Assembly (NCBI RefSeq): GCF_905475345.1
Contig: NC_066591.1
Span: 3,007,501-3,071,500 of the forward strand
Reading direction: 5' to 3'
From: Vespula vulgaris
Lineage: Eukaryota; Arthropoda; Insecta; Hymenoptera; Vespidae
Length of the DNA stretch: 64,000 nt
The stretch's first letter is position 1; every line of letters starts with the position of its first letter. Below are positions 52,101 through 64,000 of this stretch, one piece after another. A program made the translations under genes and the position numbers. The notes beneath the pieces were generated by a model. The model worked only from the letters and a program-made list of their open reading frames with translations. It was not told where the DNA came from and did no database searches.

Positions 52101-52721
52101 TCGCTATAGACGAGAGGCTATTTTTTTAAAGGAATTATACTTTCCCAAGAAGATGGACGACTCGCTAAGTGACTTTACCTTGAGCAAGCATCGTCAGCAG
52201 AGTCTATTCGGTCTCTTAGAAAAATCTTACGGAGGATCTTTTTTCCTGTAGTTGTAACATCTGCGATTCCGATCGTCTAGAACACTTTCATCTCTTTCTC
52301 TCGCTTACTTTTGGTTCTCTCAGCATTCGAGCACAATATGCAAGAGAGCTGGGAAATCCCATTTTCGATTCGTGCTTTCCTCGCAGATATCATGGGTCAT
52401 CGCCCATGAAATTCGAATAATTTGTCGATCGACGACGAGTAGTACGAACAACCACTATATCATCGTTTGAATAATCTTCTATACTCTGTTTACCAAATGC
52501 CAAAGAGAACGAAAAAGAAAAGAGAGAGAGAGAGTAGAAATTCGGTGGTAGCAAAGAGTTGAATAGCGTGCTTCCGTCACTAATTCGATTTCATAGTTGT
52601 CCAATAGCAACGGTAGAACCAGCAGTGAGTGTCTGCCCGATGCCCATTCTCTTTCTCCCTCCCTCCCTCCTTCCCTCTCATCCTCTCTTTCTCTTTCTCT
52701 CCCCAAGGATTACTCGCCGCA

Positions 52722-52868
52722 ATGGCCACAACAGCTGCCCTGACTCCTGCTGTTGTTCCTATCCATGATTCCTATTTTGCGGTGGTGCACACGGTCTGTC
52801 CGTGGTTTCAACCGACATTCGTGTATCGTTCTAAGATTTTCAAAAAGATACCGCGTCATTATAGATAA
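52722..52868 (+). CDS. Short coding-like frame after a polypyrimidine tract
   Basis: An ATG in a good start context (CGCAATGG) opens 48 codons beginning MATTAALTPAVVPIHDSYF, with balanced base composition. It follows about 60 bases of C/T ending CCCCAAG at 52707, which resembles a splice acceptor, with the frame open across it. On the opposite strand the same patch also encodes a short frame starting MDRNNSRSQGSCC, so strand is uncertain. It could be a small exon of a gene outside the window or a regulatory patch containing CAGCTG. I recognise no family. Confidence 0.2.
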   Translation: MATTAALTPAVVPIHDSYFAVVHTVCPWFQPTFVYRSKIFKKIPRHYR

Positions 52869-55070
52869 CATTAAAACGCGATTACTGAAAAAGAATATTT
52901 TTTAAAAAGAAAATTACAGGACCGAGATTACAAATTATTTCTTTGCTCGATGATACGTCTTACGTCGTTAAAAAGTATTTTTTTTTTAACACAGTCTTTC
53001 TAAGAGATGATCTAATTTTGTAGATTTTGTTTACTCCAGAATAATCATATTTCTACAACTATTTAATATTTATTTGTTTTAACAAAAAAAAAAAGAAAAA
53101 ATTTCGTTCAAGATAGGTATTTGAATTCTTAGATAAATAATAGTAGATCTCTCCAATTAGAACAAAATCATGACAAAAATAAATACGTTCCATAAAATTG
53201 ATCACGTACTTAGTATTCTCGAAGTTTAAGCTCGTTGTAAAGTCGTAAAGTCTGTGCACGTGGGTCGTTACAACCGGAGATCATGTCCACTATCTGAAAG
53301 CGAAAGGAACTCGGGTGATAATTCTTGGCACGCTCGTTCGAACTCTCTTTTTATTCCTTTTTCAAATCGTTTCGAACACAGTGTTTCGCGGAGCACGCTA
53401 AGACACGATTAAAGAAAGATTTAAATCGAATCCTTGGCACCGCAGGCAAGTTAAGACGTTCTTGACTCGTTCCAAGAACATAAGGAACGAGAAGTGATAT
53501 ACGATCGTGTTTTGCCTCGTGCTTCATTCTTTCTCTGTTTCTCTCTCTCTCTCTCTTTTTCTTCTTCGTTAGATCCATTAATCCTCCAGATTTAAAACTC
53601 GTTTCTAATTTCTCATTCTTTTCCTCTGGCTTATATGTTCGAAACGGTGATCGAAATTCTCCGTTATAAAAATCATTGAGAATCTATTTTGTTCTCAAGA
53701 AACACGGAAGATAGTTTAATGCAATGTTTATCGGGAACGATGATCAAAATAAACTTAGACAGAGACGTAGGAGAATACTAGCTCGTGTCCTGTGATAAGG
53801 ACAATGCGCGAGATTCGATTTAAACGCTCGTTTATGGTCGACGAGAGAGTGCATCCTGCAGTGGGTAATTGCAGAACGGTCCAGATTAGACGGACGGTCG
53901 GACGGAGGCGAGGCAGTTTTCGAGCGATATCAGGAACGCCGTGGGTATCGTAGGTAGGAGCGATGATGGGTAAGCCGGGGTAATGTGTCGCTCCATTTAG
54001 AGCAGGAAGTGTAATAACAAGGAAGGAGAGCAACTAATGGTGTGTGTGAGTATGTATATGCGTGTGTACGTGATGAGAAAGAGAGAGAGAGAGAGAGTAA
54101 GACTGAGTGAATGAGTGAGAGAGTGATGCAGTACCTCGACGAAGGGAAACGAAGGGTGGGTTATTGTGCGAACATCGGCCAACTTCGAGAATCGTACCTA
54201 CCAACGGATATATCCGATGCACGTTCGACTTAATTTATGAGCGCGTAAATACTCGGAAAACGGGAACTCGTCGAATTTCGATTTAAATGCCGAATGAGCT
54301 CGATCAGCCGCTCGATCAAATGGACCGATTGAAACTGAAACGATCGGATTGGAATACGATTAATGTGGTAATTAGTATGTAATGAGACATGCAATCGCGT
54401 TACTTGCGATAACCGATGGAAAGGAAAATTCTTTTTTAAATTCAATTTTTCTCGCAATTCGGTTTGGTTACTTTATTAATAACGTAGTCATGACATACTA
54501 AGTGAAAAGTTGGTCGAGTATAATTCGCATATTTCGTATCGTACGTGTTCAATGGTTTGTGTGTATTTGTGTGTGTGTTGGGTGGAAATTGAAGTCGACG
54601 AGTTTCACGTAGTACACGAGGAAAGTTTATTTATCGATCCAAAACTTTGTGAAGATACTCGAACGCGGTACGTTAACGTTAAATATACACGAGTATTTCT
54701 ACGTAGATATTCTACGTACAATGATATTCACGATTAGATGAATGTTCTTATAATTTATCTCTCTAGATTATGAGCAGATTATAAAGTTGGATTTTCGTAG
54801 TCGCTGAACTTACATCTTAGGATCCATACAAGCTGAGTCAAGATATCAAGAAATACGAAATATCATGGAAAATTATACAACTGCTACGGTTACGTCAAGA
54901 TATTTAATTACTCTAAGTAGAATAATTTATGATATTAATTTATCGCGCAAACGATATCACCTTTTAAATACAAAAAGTCTCTTCTGTAATAATTTCACAA
55001 ACGCACTGTCGTTGCGTTTGTACTCTAATACACTCTATTTATGTTACATAGACTTCCATATAAAAGTAGT

Positions 55071-55115
<45 letters not shown>
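55071..55115. repeat. (GA)n microsatellite
   Basis: Pure GA run that leads into the 29-base minisatellite. Confidence 0.95.
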
Positions 55116-55120
<5 letters not shown>

Positions 55121-55122
<2 letters not shown>

Positions 55123-55191
55123 TACACACAGAGAAATGAGAGAGAGAGAGATACACACAGAGAAATGAGAGAGAGAGAGATACACACAGAG

Positions 55192-55200
<9 letters not shown>
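55121..55200. repeat. 29-base minisatellite inside a GA tract
   Basis: The core GATACACACAGAGAAATGAG starts at 55121, 55150 and 55179, with GA dinucleotides filling the rest of each 29-base period. It is flanked by (GA)n on both sides (55071-55115 and 55197-55224). Confidence 0.9.
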
Positions 55201-55227
<27 letters not shown>

Positions 55228-55240
55228 GGAAATTCTGTAA

Positions 55241-55786
55241 TACGAGCGATTTAGTGGGACGATAGTTTGAGTTCGACCGAAGCACCGGTGCTCTCAGCGA
55301 TGACCCTGCCGTGCAATTCTCTGCCACTCAAACACGCGAACTCGACAAGGAGCACTTATCTCCTCCCCGGAGAGTGTACCCTCTCACCGCCCGAAATTCC
55401 CTAGCCTGTGGCCGAGTAGTGTCCTTTCTGAACCGTGCTGAGAGTCTGAGGAAAGTGAGAAAGCGAGGAAGAGGCAGTGTGTCGAGTACTAAGCTCCGTA
55501 TCCTAGCACACTGAAACGGATTTTGCTTCCTCTCTATCTCTCTCTCTCTCTCTCTCCGTCTCTATCTCTCACACTTTCTCATTCTCAGTAAGAGTATTTC
55601 CTTCACCCTCTTGCTAAGTAGTCACGATCAAACGTTCGGATGCAACCGACAAACGGACTCCTTGAACAGCAATCTGCCTTAGAACTCGAGACGTATCGCC
55701 AGTTAATGTGACGATGGAACTAACGAGCTTGTCTGTTTAAGCTGGCTCGCGTAATTGGATAGGGGAATAGTGCAAAGTGAATAAAC
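55241..55786 (+). promoter_or_regulatory. Possible promoter and noncoding first exon
   Basis: This stretch is GC-richer and mostly non-repetitive, in contrast with its surroundings. It contains a CT tract, CTCAGTA (55585 region, initiator-like) and ends before GTAAGT at 55787, a consensus donor. No long frame runs through it. It could be a 5' untranslated exon of a plus-strand gene whose coding exons lie beyond the window. Nothing confirms transcription. Confidence 0.25.
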
Positions 55787-56670
55787 GTAAGTAAAACATT
55801 CTTTTTGTTTTGTTGAAACGTATAGGATTAAGCAAACGAAATGATGTCTGTTTGAGAACGGATTTATGGGAGATTTCATTTCTCTTAAGCATTGCATTAT
55901 TTCTAGTATATTTTTTCAGGAAATATCTTAAATAAAAAGGATCTTAACAAGTAGAATTATTTTATCTACTGTTTCAAGTAAACGAGGTATATCTTAAATG
56001 TCTAATCAGGCAAGGACGCCCATAAAATCCGACTAAGTGCCGACTTAAAAGGTTATCCTGATCGTAATATAACGTAAACAATTCCTTGGCGTTTAAACAG
56101 GAAAACTTTTTTATGTTTTACGCGTACCCGCATTAAAATTCAAACTATTCCCAAAATAGTAGTTTGTGTCACATGAGAATTTCACGTTACGTCCCTAGCT
56201 ACGTTGTAATCGTCAAACGTGCCCGCCATTGAAGCGGAATTCGGGATAGCTCAGCCATTTGGAAAAAAATTCTTTTTAAGGATAAGAGTAGGCTGACGAA
56301 AAAAAAAGATCAGGGAAAAAGCTTTCATGCCAGGATCTTTTCCATGCATACGACCATTTTCATCTAAGAACCTACTAACGTAATGGCAACGTGATTAAAA
56401 TTAAAATTTAACACGAGCTTCATATCGGAACTACCAACGTGCGTTCAACGCAACACTTTCCTGCGGCAAATTATTCATAGGGCATTATTATTCATACAGT
56501 TCGCGGAGTTCTACGACTAATGACTTGAATTAATTCGATCGAAGTGAGAACAGGAAAAAGTTTTACAAATTCGGTAAGGACTATAATAATGAGTTTGACC
56601 GATTTACACTACTCGACCATTCGCCAAAAGAGGGAAAACGAGAAAAAAAATGTGCATATTTGTATGTGTA

Positions 56671-56771
56671 TGAGAGAGAGAGAGAGGGAGAGAGAGAGAA
56701 AGAGAGAGAAAGTAAGTGAGAAAGAAGGAAAGAAAGAGAAAGAGAAAGAGAAAGAGAAAGAGAGAGAGAGA
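56671..56771. repeat. (GA)n/(GAAA)n purine repeat
   Basis: GA dinucleotides followed by GAAAGA units. Confidence 0.92.
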
Positions 56772-58008
56772 CAATTCGTAAAATCTACTTGTCTTTAGAA
56801 ATTTCGTTCTCGTATAATTCCGTTCTACACCCTGTAGAGATTCAACGCCATTCTATATGCAATGCGTTTTAATTCGCTACTTCTCACAATGCGCATTATT
56901 CAAACAATTTCACCTCAAATATCGTACGCTCGCCACGAAGAAAATCCAATTCGTCGAATTAATTCGTAGCAAGGTTCGAAATAAAAAATCCTTGTATAAA
57001 ACAAAGAGAATTCATAGATTATAAAAGATATGAATGTAGGTTAAAGATTATATAGGGATGAAAAAAATGCAATAGATGATTTTCTATTGAACGAATGTCA
57101 AAATTAATACCATTGAAGGATAAAATTAATTGAAAAATTTAATGAATTCGACATAATAGAAATGAACAGAGAAATGTTTATTTTGCATTCGACAAAAAAA
57201 AAATCGACACGTTACATTTGATAAATGATCGACAGTATCAATTTAGATTTTACAAGTAATTATTTTTGCGATGTGACTTATATTTAATTAATCGAAATTT
57301 TTTCCCCATTTTTTTCTTTCTTGTTTTTTTTTCTTTCCTTGTTTTTTCTTTTTTTTTACCGTTCTTATGAATCCTCGCAAGTTCTCGATAAGTAATATCG
57401 CGAGAAAAGAGTCCGATACTCTTTCCTTTTTTTTTTTTACGTAATTAATTATGATCAAAGATCAGAGGAAACTGCAAGCTTTATAAGAACGACGTCAAAG
57501 TCGTCGACTTTGATTCTTGTCTATTCTCTTGGAAGTTCCAATTGAAATTATACTTCCCGTTCGTTCTCGACTGCATCGCGACGCAATTCGATTACATTGG
57601 AAACTGACCGACCGACCGATTTTTCCTCGATATTTTTTTCTTTATTATTTTTTTTTTCTTCTTTATCCAATATTTTTTTCTTCCTTTTTTTTCTTTCCCT
57701 TTTTTTTTGTTTCTTCTGTTTTCTTCGATTTTTATTTCTGCGTATGTGTGTTTCTTTTTAATGGTATGAACACGAACATTGCAGAAACGATATCTGGAAA
57801 ATATTCTAGCAGACCATGTAACCCCTTACACGAGCTCTTTTACATTATTCGAACGGAATATTCATAACTATGCAAACGGTAGATGGATATATCGTAACTT
57901 GCAGAGTCCCATTGTTTGATATCACGCTTCAACGAGTGAGTTCCATACGCCTACGCAGGTGTATTTCATATTTCTATTTCGATATAGTCATCGCAGTCAA
58001 CATATATG

Positions 58009-58068
58009 TACATACATACGTATCTATGTATGTATATATATGTATGTATATATGTATGTATATATGTA
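58009..58068. repeat. (TATG)n imperfect repeat
   Basis: Alternating TATG, TATA and TGTA units. Confidence 0.85.
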
Positions 58069-59407
58069 CAGTAAACACCGAATGACCACGTTTTAATTAA
58101 ATCCTTATCGATCAAATTTCACCATCCTGTTTACACCTTGATGAGTTTTAATTGCTCTGTTAGATTCTTCAACAATTTCCCAGAATGAAAAGCTTCTTCG
58201 TTGTTCTCAAATACCTTCCATCTTGATCCCATAGAAACTGATATGCACCCAGTGACAATAATGAGAGCTATTCTGTGCATTTCTTTAGAAGAAAATTACT
58301 AAAAAACAATCTCTAAAGAAAAACTCTTGCCTTTCCTTCTTTTTCTTTTTCTCTCTCTTTCTTTCTCTCTTGCACAGTTTCTCATTTTATTATACATAAT
58401 TATAAAGAAAGTAATATCGTTGCTGGAATACTGAATATTTTATAATGAAACAAAATTTATTACATCGTGTTCATGGTGCTGATAAAAAATACATGCTAAA
58501 GAAATATTAAAATACAAATTTCACAGGAAAATAGTATTATCAATGAAACGTAAATTAATATTAATTGGAATTCACTAATAATTGATTAACATATACGCAT
58601 TTTATATTTTTGCGAAAAGATGTGTCGAAACAACAATTTATTCGAAAGACGGATAGAAAGAGAAAGAAATTTGCAACGCTATGATAAAGTAAGCAAAGAT
58701 AGAATAATGCGTTAGCTGCGTGTCTTGTGCACCGAATGTTAGCGCGAAAATACGTGTATGCGAAAGCGTAGAATTGTACGAACTCGACGAATCACGGTCC
58801 AGTGAGTACCCAGTTACAACCCTGCCAGATACAGTCAATGGGTTCGCGCTTCGAGGGATTACTACGTAGGTATGGGAGCTGGGACATCGGCATATTGCAT
58901 TGTGTACTTCGGAGAGTATCTCGCTACTTGATCCGCCGTAGGCTTACCCTACATCTCTTGATTCATGATTAGACACGTAGGTCAATCCCAAAACGTTGAG
59001 CCTTTCTAATATATTCATTCCTTTATAATATATAAATTCTATAATTTTTCTATAGAAATAATATTTTATTTCTTTTAATATAAAAAGTTTGTTTTACATT
59101 ATATTGAAGTATACAAAACGCGTTGAATAAATTTTCATGTCTGTCGGACTATCAATAACATAGTTCTTTGGTTATTTTAGATAGGGAAGAGTATCGTAAA
59201 GCTATGTAATTTTAACTTGACATTTTTTCTTACTTTCTATTCATAAATATACGTAAAATGGTCGCAGGTGCAGTTTTCTTCTTCAAAATGGAACAGTGTA
59301 TGTACGTACGTGTTAATGAGTCTGTCACGTTCACGTGTCTATATGCAAATTAGCACATCTACCGGCGTCATAGGTATTATAATCAATTTAATACCCAGGT
59401 GCACAAA

Positions 59408-59450
59408 AGAGAGAGAGAGAGAGAGAGACAGAGATAGAGAGAAAGAGGGA
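59408..59450. repeat. (GA)n microsatellite
   Basis: GA dinucleotides with CA and TA interruptions. Confidence 0.93.
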
Positions 59451-61080
59451 GAAAAGGAATTGCATGTAAACGCGATGTTTCCCTGAGGGGATCGCTCAAT
59501 TAACAGGCATCGCGAACAAGTAATCAATCTACGGAGCTTTTAAGCTAGAACAAGGTCGATAGAAGCACTAGTAGCTTCTTCGGAGTCTGCAGACGAACAT
59601 TGAAAGCAAACGATCGACCAATGAAAGGAGGAGAAATGGAAAATGGCTTTTGTCTTATTTCTTTTGTTCATCAACGATAGATCCTGTATATAAGTATACA
59701 TAGGTACTTTGTAGTTTCTTACCTTCAGCGATAAGAAACGAACGTTTGCTATATTTAATAACAGTGCTACGACAGAATTTATATAGCCAAGTAATACTTC
59801 GAAGTCTCTCTTAATAGAAAGTGACTTTAATTATGAGAGACAGAAAGGAGGAAAATAAAAAAACAAAAAGGAAGAGAAGAAAAAATAGAAGGAGGAAAAG
59901 ACTCTTTCACGTTGTACGCTCGTATAATAAATTTACGAATTTGTTACGGAACAGCTCGGAAACGAAAAGGGTATTCATAAATCAAGGAAAGCCCAGCGTA
60001 CATACAGAACATTTGTTAAGTAAACGCCAGTAGCGCTAGGTTTTAACGCGTTCAACGCGAGCGACCAAGAGAAGAGGTCGAGTTTGTAGAAATCATAATC
60101 GTCTGTACTTTCCTATATGTTCCCTCGGTCTATCGCGATAAAATAAAGTTTGCTACCTAAATATATATAAGCGTGTATGTGTATATATATGGACACGCAA
60201 ATGGATCAATTATTATAAAAGTGTTAAAGTTTTTAAGAATCTTAAATGCTTCATTCGTTCGACATAATCCAACGAGTAATAATGCAAAGTATTTGTTTTT
60301 TTTTTCCCCCATAAAAATAAATTTATTTCTCTTCGATGTTCACTCGTCGAAGTATGGAAAATACTGGTAAGAAATTAATTAAGCGCATTATCATTTGTCT
60401 TCGAAAAATTTACGTAATCTGCCTTTTGCTTGCGTCATGAAACATAAATAATTCTATGAATTCATATCGCAATAATGGGAACATTTCAATAATTTTGTAT
60501 TTCCTTGGTGATCCAATTTGATTATTAAATTTTGTAGAAAATTAAATTAGTTTGGTGTAGGAAACGTGCAAGAATCGTTCATGGAGTTATGTGTTTCCTA
60601 CAATTATTATCTAAATATGAAACAATGCATACAGCCACGTAATGTCAAATTGATAATAGAATATGAGAAAGAATACGTTATCAATTTACAATGGTTAAAT
60701 AAACTCGTTTCACAAATTGGATAGGAATTGTATACGTCAAAAACATATTTTCCACGTTGATTCGACATCACTCGTACGCGCGCATGTACAAAATTAATAA
60801 AAAAAAAAAGAAAGAAAAGAAAAAAAGCAATGAAAAAATAAAAGTATAAATGAATGAACCATTTTTGAAAAAATAAAAGTATGAATGACTGCATTAAAAA
60901 TTCGTCGAAAACAAGAAAGATCGAACATAACTTATATCTATTTTTTACTTATATTACCTACTCATATATTTACAGTTCAGTTTTAGTTATTTATATATAT
61001 ATTTTTTTCACAAAAATCGCAAGAAGGCGTGTAAAACGATAAGACGGTACCTAAAGAGATATTTTCTCTTTCAAGAAAAG

Positions 61081-61113
61081 GAAGGAAAGGAAGGAAGGAA
61101 GGAAGGAAGGAAG
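61081..61113. repeat. (GGAA)n microsatellite
   Basis: About eight GAAG/GGAA tetranucleotides, one of them interrupted. Confidence 0.95.
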
Positions 61114-61224
61114 ATAGAAAGAAAAGAAAAAAGAATAAGAAATAACGAGTGAGTGAAGGAGAAAGAAAGAAATAGAAAGAACGAAGGAAAGAAAAGAAAG
61201 AAAACACGCGTGCAGGCATGGAAG

Positions 61225-61380
61225 GTAAGATGGCAGATTGCCCCGCTGGGATAAAGGTCGGAGTAACAGGGCCTGGTGATTCAATAAAGCAGATAGCATA
61301 GAGAGAACAAGGTGGTGGGAAGCATTGCGCTCAGCTGACTGTTGGAATGCTTCCAAACCATCCAAAGGATCTCTTAGAAA
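61225..61380. promoter_or_regulatory. Candidate regulatory patch
   Basis: This is a non-repetitive, GC-richer block next to a GGAA repeat. AAAGGTCG (61253, nuclear-receptor half-site-like), AACAAGG (61306, SOX-like), CAGCTG (61332, E-box) and GGAATGCTTCC (61344, inverted repeat) cluster in about 100 bases. It is open in one minus-strand frame that continues into repeats, which I take as chance. Confidence 0.22.
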
Positions 61381-62351
61381 ACGAGCATTTTTCCCGCGTG
61401 CAATCGTACGTACATACGTATGAACGCGCGTGACGTAAGCATATACATGCATATGTACATCCACGTTAGTCGTCGATTTATTCTTTGAAAATGGATCTTT
61501 TATTAAAATCGGGAAAATTCAATTTTATTTTCCTCTCTTCTCTTTTTTCTTTTTCCTTCTTTTTTCTTTTTATTTCTACCGTTCGCTTATACATGCGTAT
61601 ACGATGAGAAAAGTCATGCAGAAAGCTTTGATATTCGTACTTATAAACTTTTAACTATTTTTTTATAATACATTCAAATCCAAATAGAAAATATAAATTC
61701 TGTGGAAACATGAAACGATGAAACATTCGGATGTATATATGTTTGTGTGTGTATATGTATGTATATATATATACTTATTTTTCCTCTCCTTTATATTTAA
61801 TATCTAACCTGTAAAAGAAAACTCGAGAAAATACGAAATTTTTTCGTTATTTTCGTTGTATAATAGGATTACATCGAACAAACTCGTGAATTTGTTTCTG
61901 GTGTTTCCTTCTTTTTTCTTTTCTTTTTTATGACTTATGGGAGTAAAAGGAATAAACTAATATATAATCTTTGGAAGATTTTAACCAAAAAAATCCCGTA
62001 AGGTAGACGCTTTAACGTTATTTTTTCGAAATAAGAATTTTTCTTCATTCTTCGTTCAAACCTCTTCCAGCACGTTGCTACATTCCGAGCTTAAACATGT
62101 ACATATATACATATACGTGGTACATAAGTATGAGTATTCTGAAGCGGATATTCAACCCCTGGGACAAATAGCGGTAAACTGTTCGCAACCCCGGAGTTGC
62201 TCGCTTTAAGATTCAAGCGTTATGAGAAGAGAGTCTTCTCGGATTCACACGAACGGACAGAGTAGCAAGGTTAACGAAATTCGGGATGAACGCAAGTGAA
62301 TTTTAAATAATTCCGTTCGTATAACGAAAAAATTCGATCTTTATCTTGTAC

Positions 62352-62353
<2 letters not shown>

Positions 62354-62420
<67 letters not shown>
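62354..62420. repeat. (TTA)n microsatellite
   Basis: Uninterrupted TTA trinucleotides, about 22 copies. Confidence 0.97.
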
Positions 62421-62421
<1 letters not shown>

Positions 62422-62771
62422 TTGTTTTTTCTTTTCATTCGTTTATCCCATCCATCTTCTTTCTGTGAATACTAATCCGTTATACTCTCATCGTAATTTC
62501 CATTGAATTAATCTTTCTCTTGTTAATTGAAAAATTTATTATTTACTTACGTACGCATTTAGATATATGAGATGATACTCCACAGGCACTCTCAGACAGT
62601 ATATCGTGAGTTTCATGGCCAGAGAGTCTACTATATGGACACTCGATGAAATATGTTTGATCCGTTGACGTACGCGGCTAATCGAACAACGTGCAGTCGA
62701 TACACACAAGGGATAGGGGAAATCGATCGGCTTTCCCACGACTAACGGATGTCACATACCATCCCTCTCTT

Positions 62772-62842
62772 TGTCTCTCTCTCTCTCTTTCTCTCTCTCT
62801 ATCTCTCTATCTATCTATCTATCTACCTATCTATCTATCTCT
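62772..62842. repeat. (CT)n(CTAT)n compound microsatellite
   Basis: CT dinucleotides pass into CTAT tetranucleotides at about 62800. Confidence 0.94.
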
Positions 62843-63956
62843 AGCTCTCTCAATCTCCTTTAATGATGCATTATCCGTTAACGAGAATACATCATGGCAA
62901 TGCAATAAAAATCACGTCGAACGAGGAAGATCACCCTATAATCTTATTTCCAGAGTTCCTCTCATTTTATTTCAACGAAATTCGGAGATTTTTTCGTCTA
63001 ACGTTCGTTGTGAGAAACATGGCCATCCGTAAAAGAGGGACGTAGAACCTCGAAATAGATTGTTCCACTACGGTGTAGTGTCGTATAACGTTTTCCCTGG
63101 GACAAGGATTTCGCTAAGTAATTAGAATCCGGTTGCTTTATCCCTTGGGAAATGCCAGCCATACGGCGAACTCGTTATCCGAGGGACGCCGCATTTCGTT
63201 TATTAATATTTCTCATCTTGCTTCATCTGTATCGATCATTTGAAAGGAAACGACGATTTCCAACGACACTTCGGTGGACTTTTTCTCCGGGATAGAATTT
63301 CTTTTTTCTTCCTTCTCGTTCGTTTCTTCTTTTTCTAAATATTCTTTTCAATTTTCTTTCTTTCCTCTTTTTTCCTTTTCGTCGAAACGTTGTCAAAAAC
63401 ATTGAATTTCTTCGGGACATAATCAGAAGGAATGTTGTAAATGTACATAGGTAGATCTTAATTATTGGATTAATATCCCGGTAAAGTTTTAATGAAATTA
63501 ACCAAAAATTTGTAGGAGTACGATTAGCTTATCCATCTGAAAGTTTGTGGGAACACGGGCGGGGTACAGTTTGGCCCTTATCGGATTACTTTAGTTATAA
63601 TATTTATGATACTCGCCGCGTTCAGCTCCGTAGCAACAGCTGCCACGTACATTTATCACTGGTGCATGCGCGCGAGTCCGTGCGTATCTATACGATGCGC
63701 TACCGAAATTTCCGCCGTTACACATACGTAACCGTTATATCTACGTATATCTCTACCTTTATATGTATACCTCTCGAGTAATCGAGAACGATAAGCCACG
63801 CAAATCGTTCCCGCAAAAGCGTATAGAACCGTATAAATCTAATGACGCGCTTCCCGCTTGTCGCTACTTGCGTTTTAAGCGTTTTCATTCCCGATTGATT
63901 TCTCGCCCGTTTCAACGAATACACGTGTTTTATACGTGCGTGAAAACAAATACACA

Positions 63957-63981
63957 AATATATATATATATATATATATAT
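63957..63981. repeat. (AT)n microsatellite
   Basis: Short pure AT run near the window end. Confidence 0.94.
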
Positions 63982-64000
63982 CCCAAAGAATCATTTTAAT

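Larger units (their letters stand above)
48083..64000. other. 5' flank of SPAG17 and further noncoding DNA
   Basis: The bases just upstream of the SPAG17 start codon are AT-rich; no clear TATA box or RFX X-box stands out. Beyond it lie GC-richer patches at 48890-49040, 51050-51260, 51900-52080, 53800-54010 and 58790-58960, without frames I can assign. The rest is microsatellites and AT-rich DNA. Confidence 0.6.

Overview
This is an animal nuclear genome window. The base composition is AT-rich yet CpG-rich (TCGA, CGATCG and TTCGAA recur everywhere). It is studded with GA/CT, AT, ATT and GGAA microsatellites, and its only clear gene has short introns typical of insects. Insects of the order Hymenoptera (bees, wasps, ants) fit best. 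This is an inference from composition and gene structure, not from a database match.

One protein-coding gene can be defended, on the minus strand from 48082 down to about 40175, possibly ending near 39867. It is the insect form of SPAG17, called PF6 in Chlamydomonas, a very large protein of the C1a projection of the central-pair apparatus in motile 9+2 axonemes. I reconstructed ten coding exons with compatible phases (481, 770-810, 1653-1672, 303, 143, 238, 464-479, 603, 258 and 319 bases), giving about 1755 residues plus an unresolved C-terminus. The exon order matches that of the vertebrate protein as I recall it. One junction (exon 2/3) and the 3' end are uncertain.

The remaining 40 kb to the left and 16 kb to the right contain no gene I can recognise. 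They are intergenic DNA or long introns of genes that lie mostly outside the window. Almost all open frames there are low-complexity translations of GA/CT or A/T tracts. Against this background a few GC-richer, non-repetitive patches stand out. Two are coding-like frames (7906-8205 and 52722-52868). Several have clustered transcription-factor-like motifs: 9167-9211 SOX/POU/E-box-like, 11821-11884 CTCF-like, 18449-18478 Meis/homeodomain-like, and 61253-61354. One is a possible noncoding first exon or promoter (55241-55786).

Repeats include more than twenty microsatellites, a 14-base tandem repeat (32377-32418), a 29-base minisatellite (55121-55200), a possible MITE-like element bounded by a 16-base perfect inverted repeat (15121-15542), and a pair of near-identical palindromic motifs 438 bases apart (38672 and 39110). 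I saw no rRNA, tRNA, CRISPR array, intact transposon or viral gene. I found no convincing novel multi-gene system; the observations most worth following are the SPAG17 gene structure and the candidate regulatory patches.
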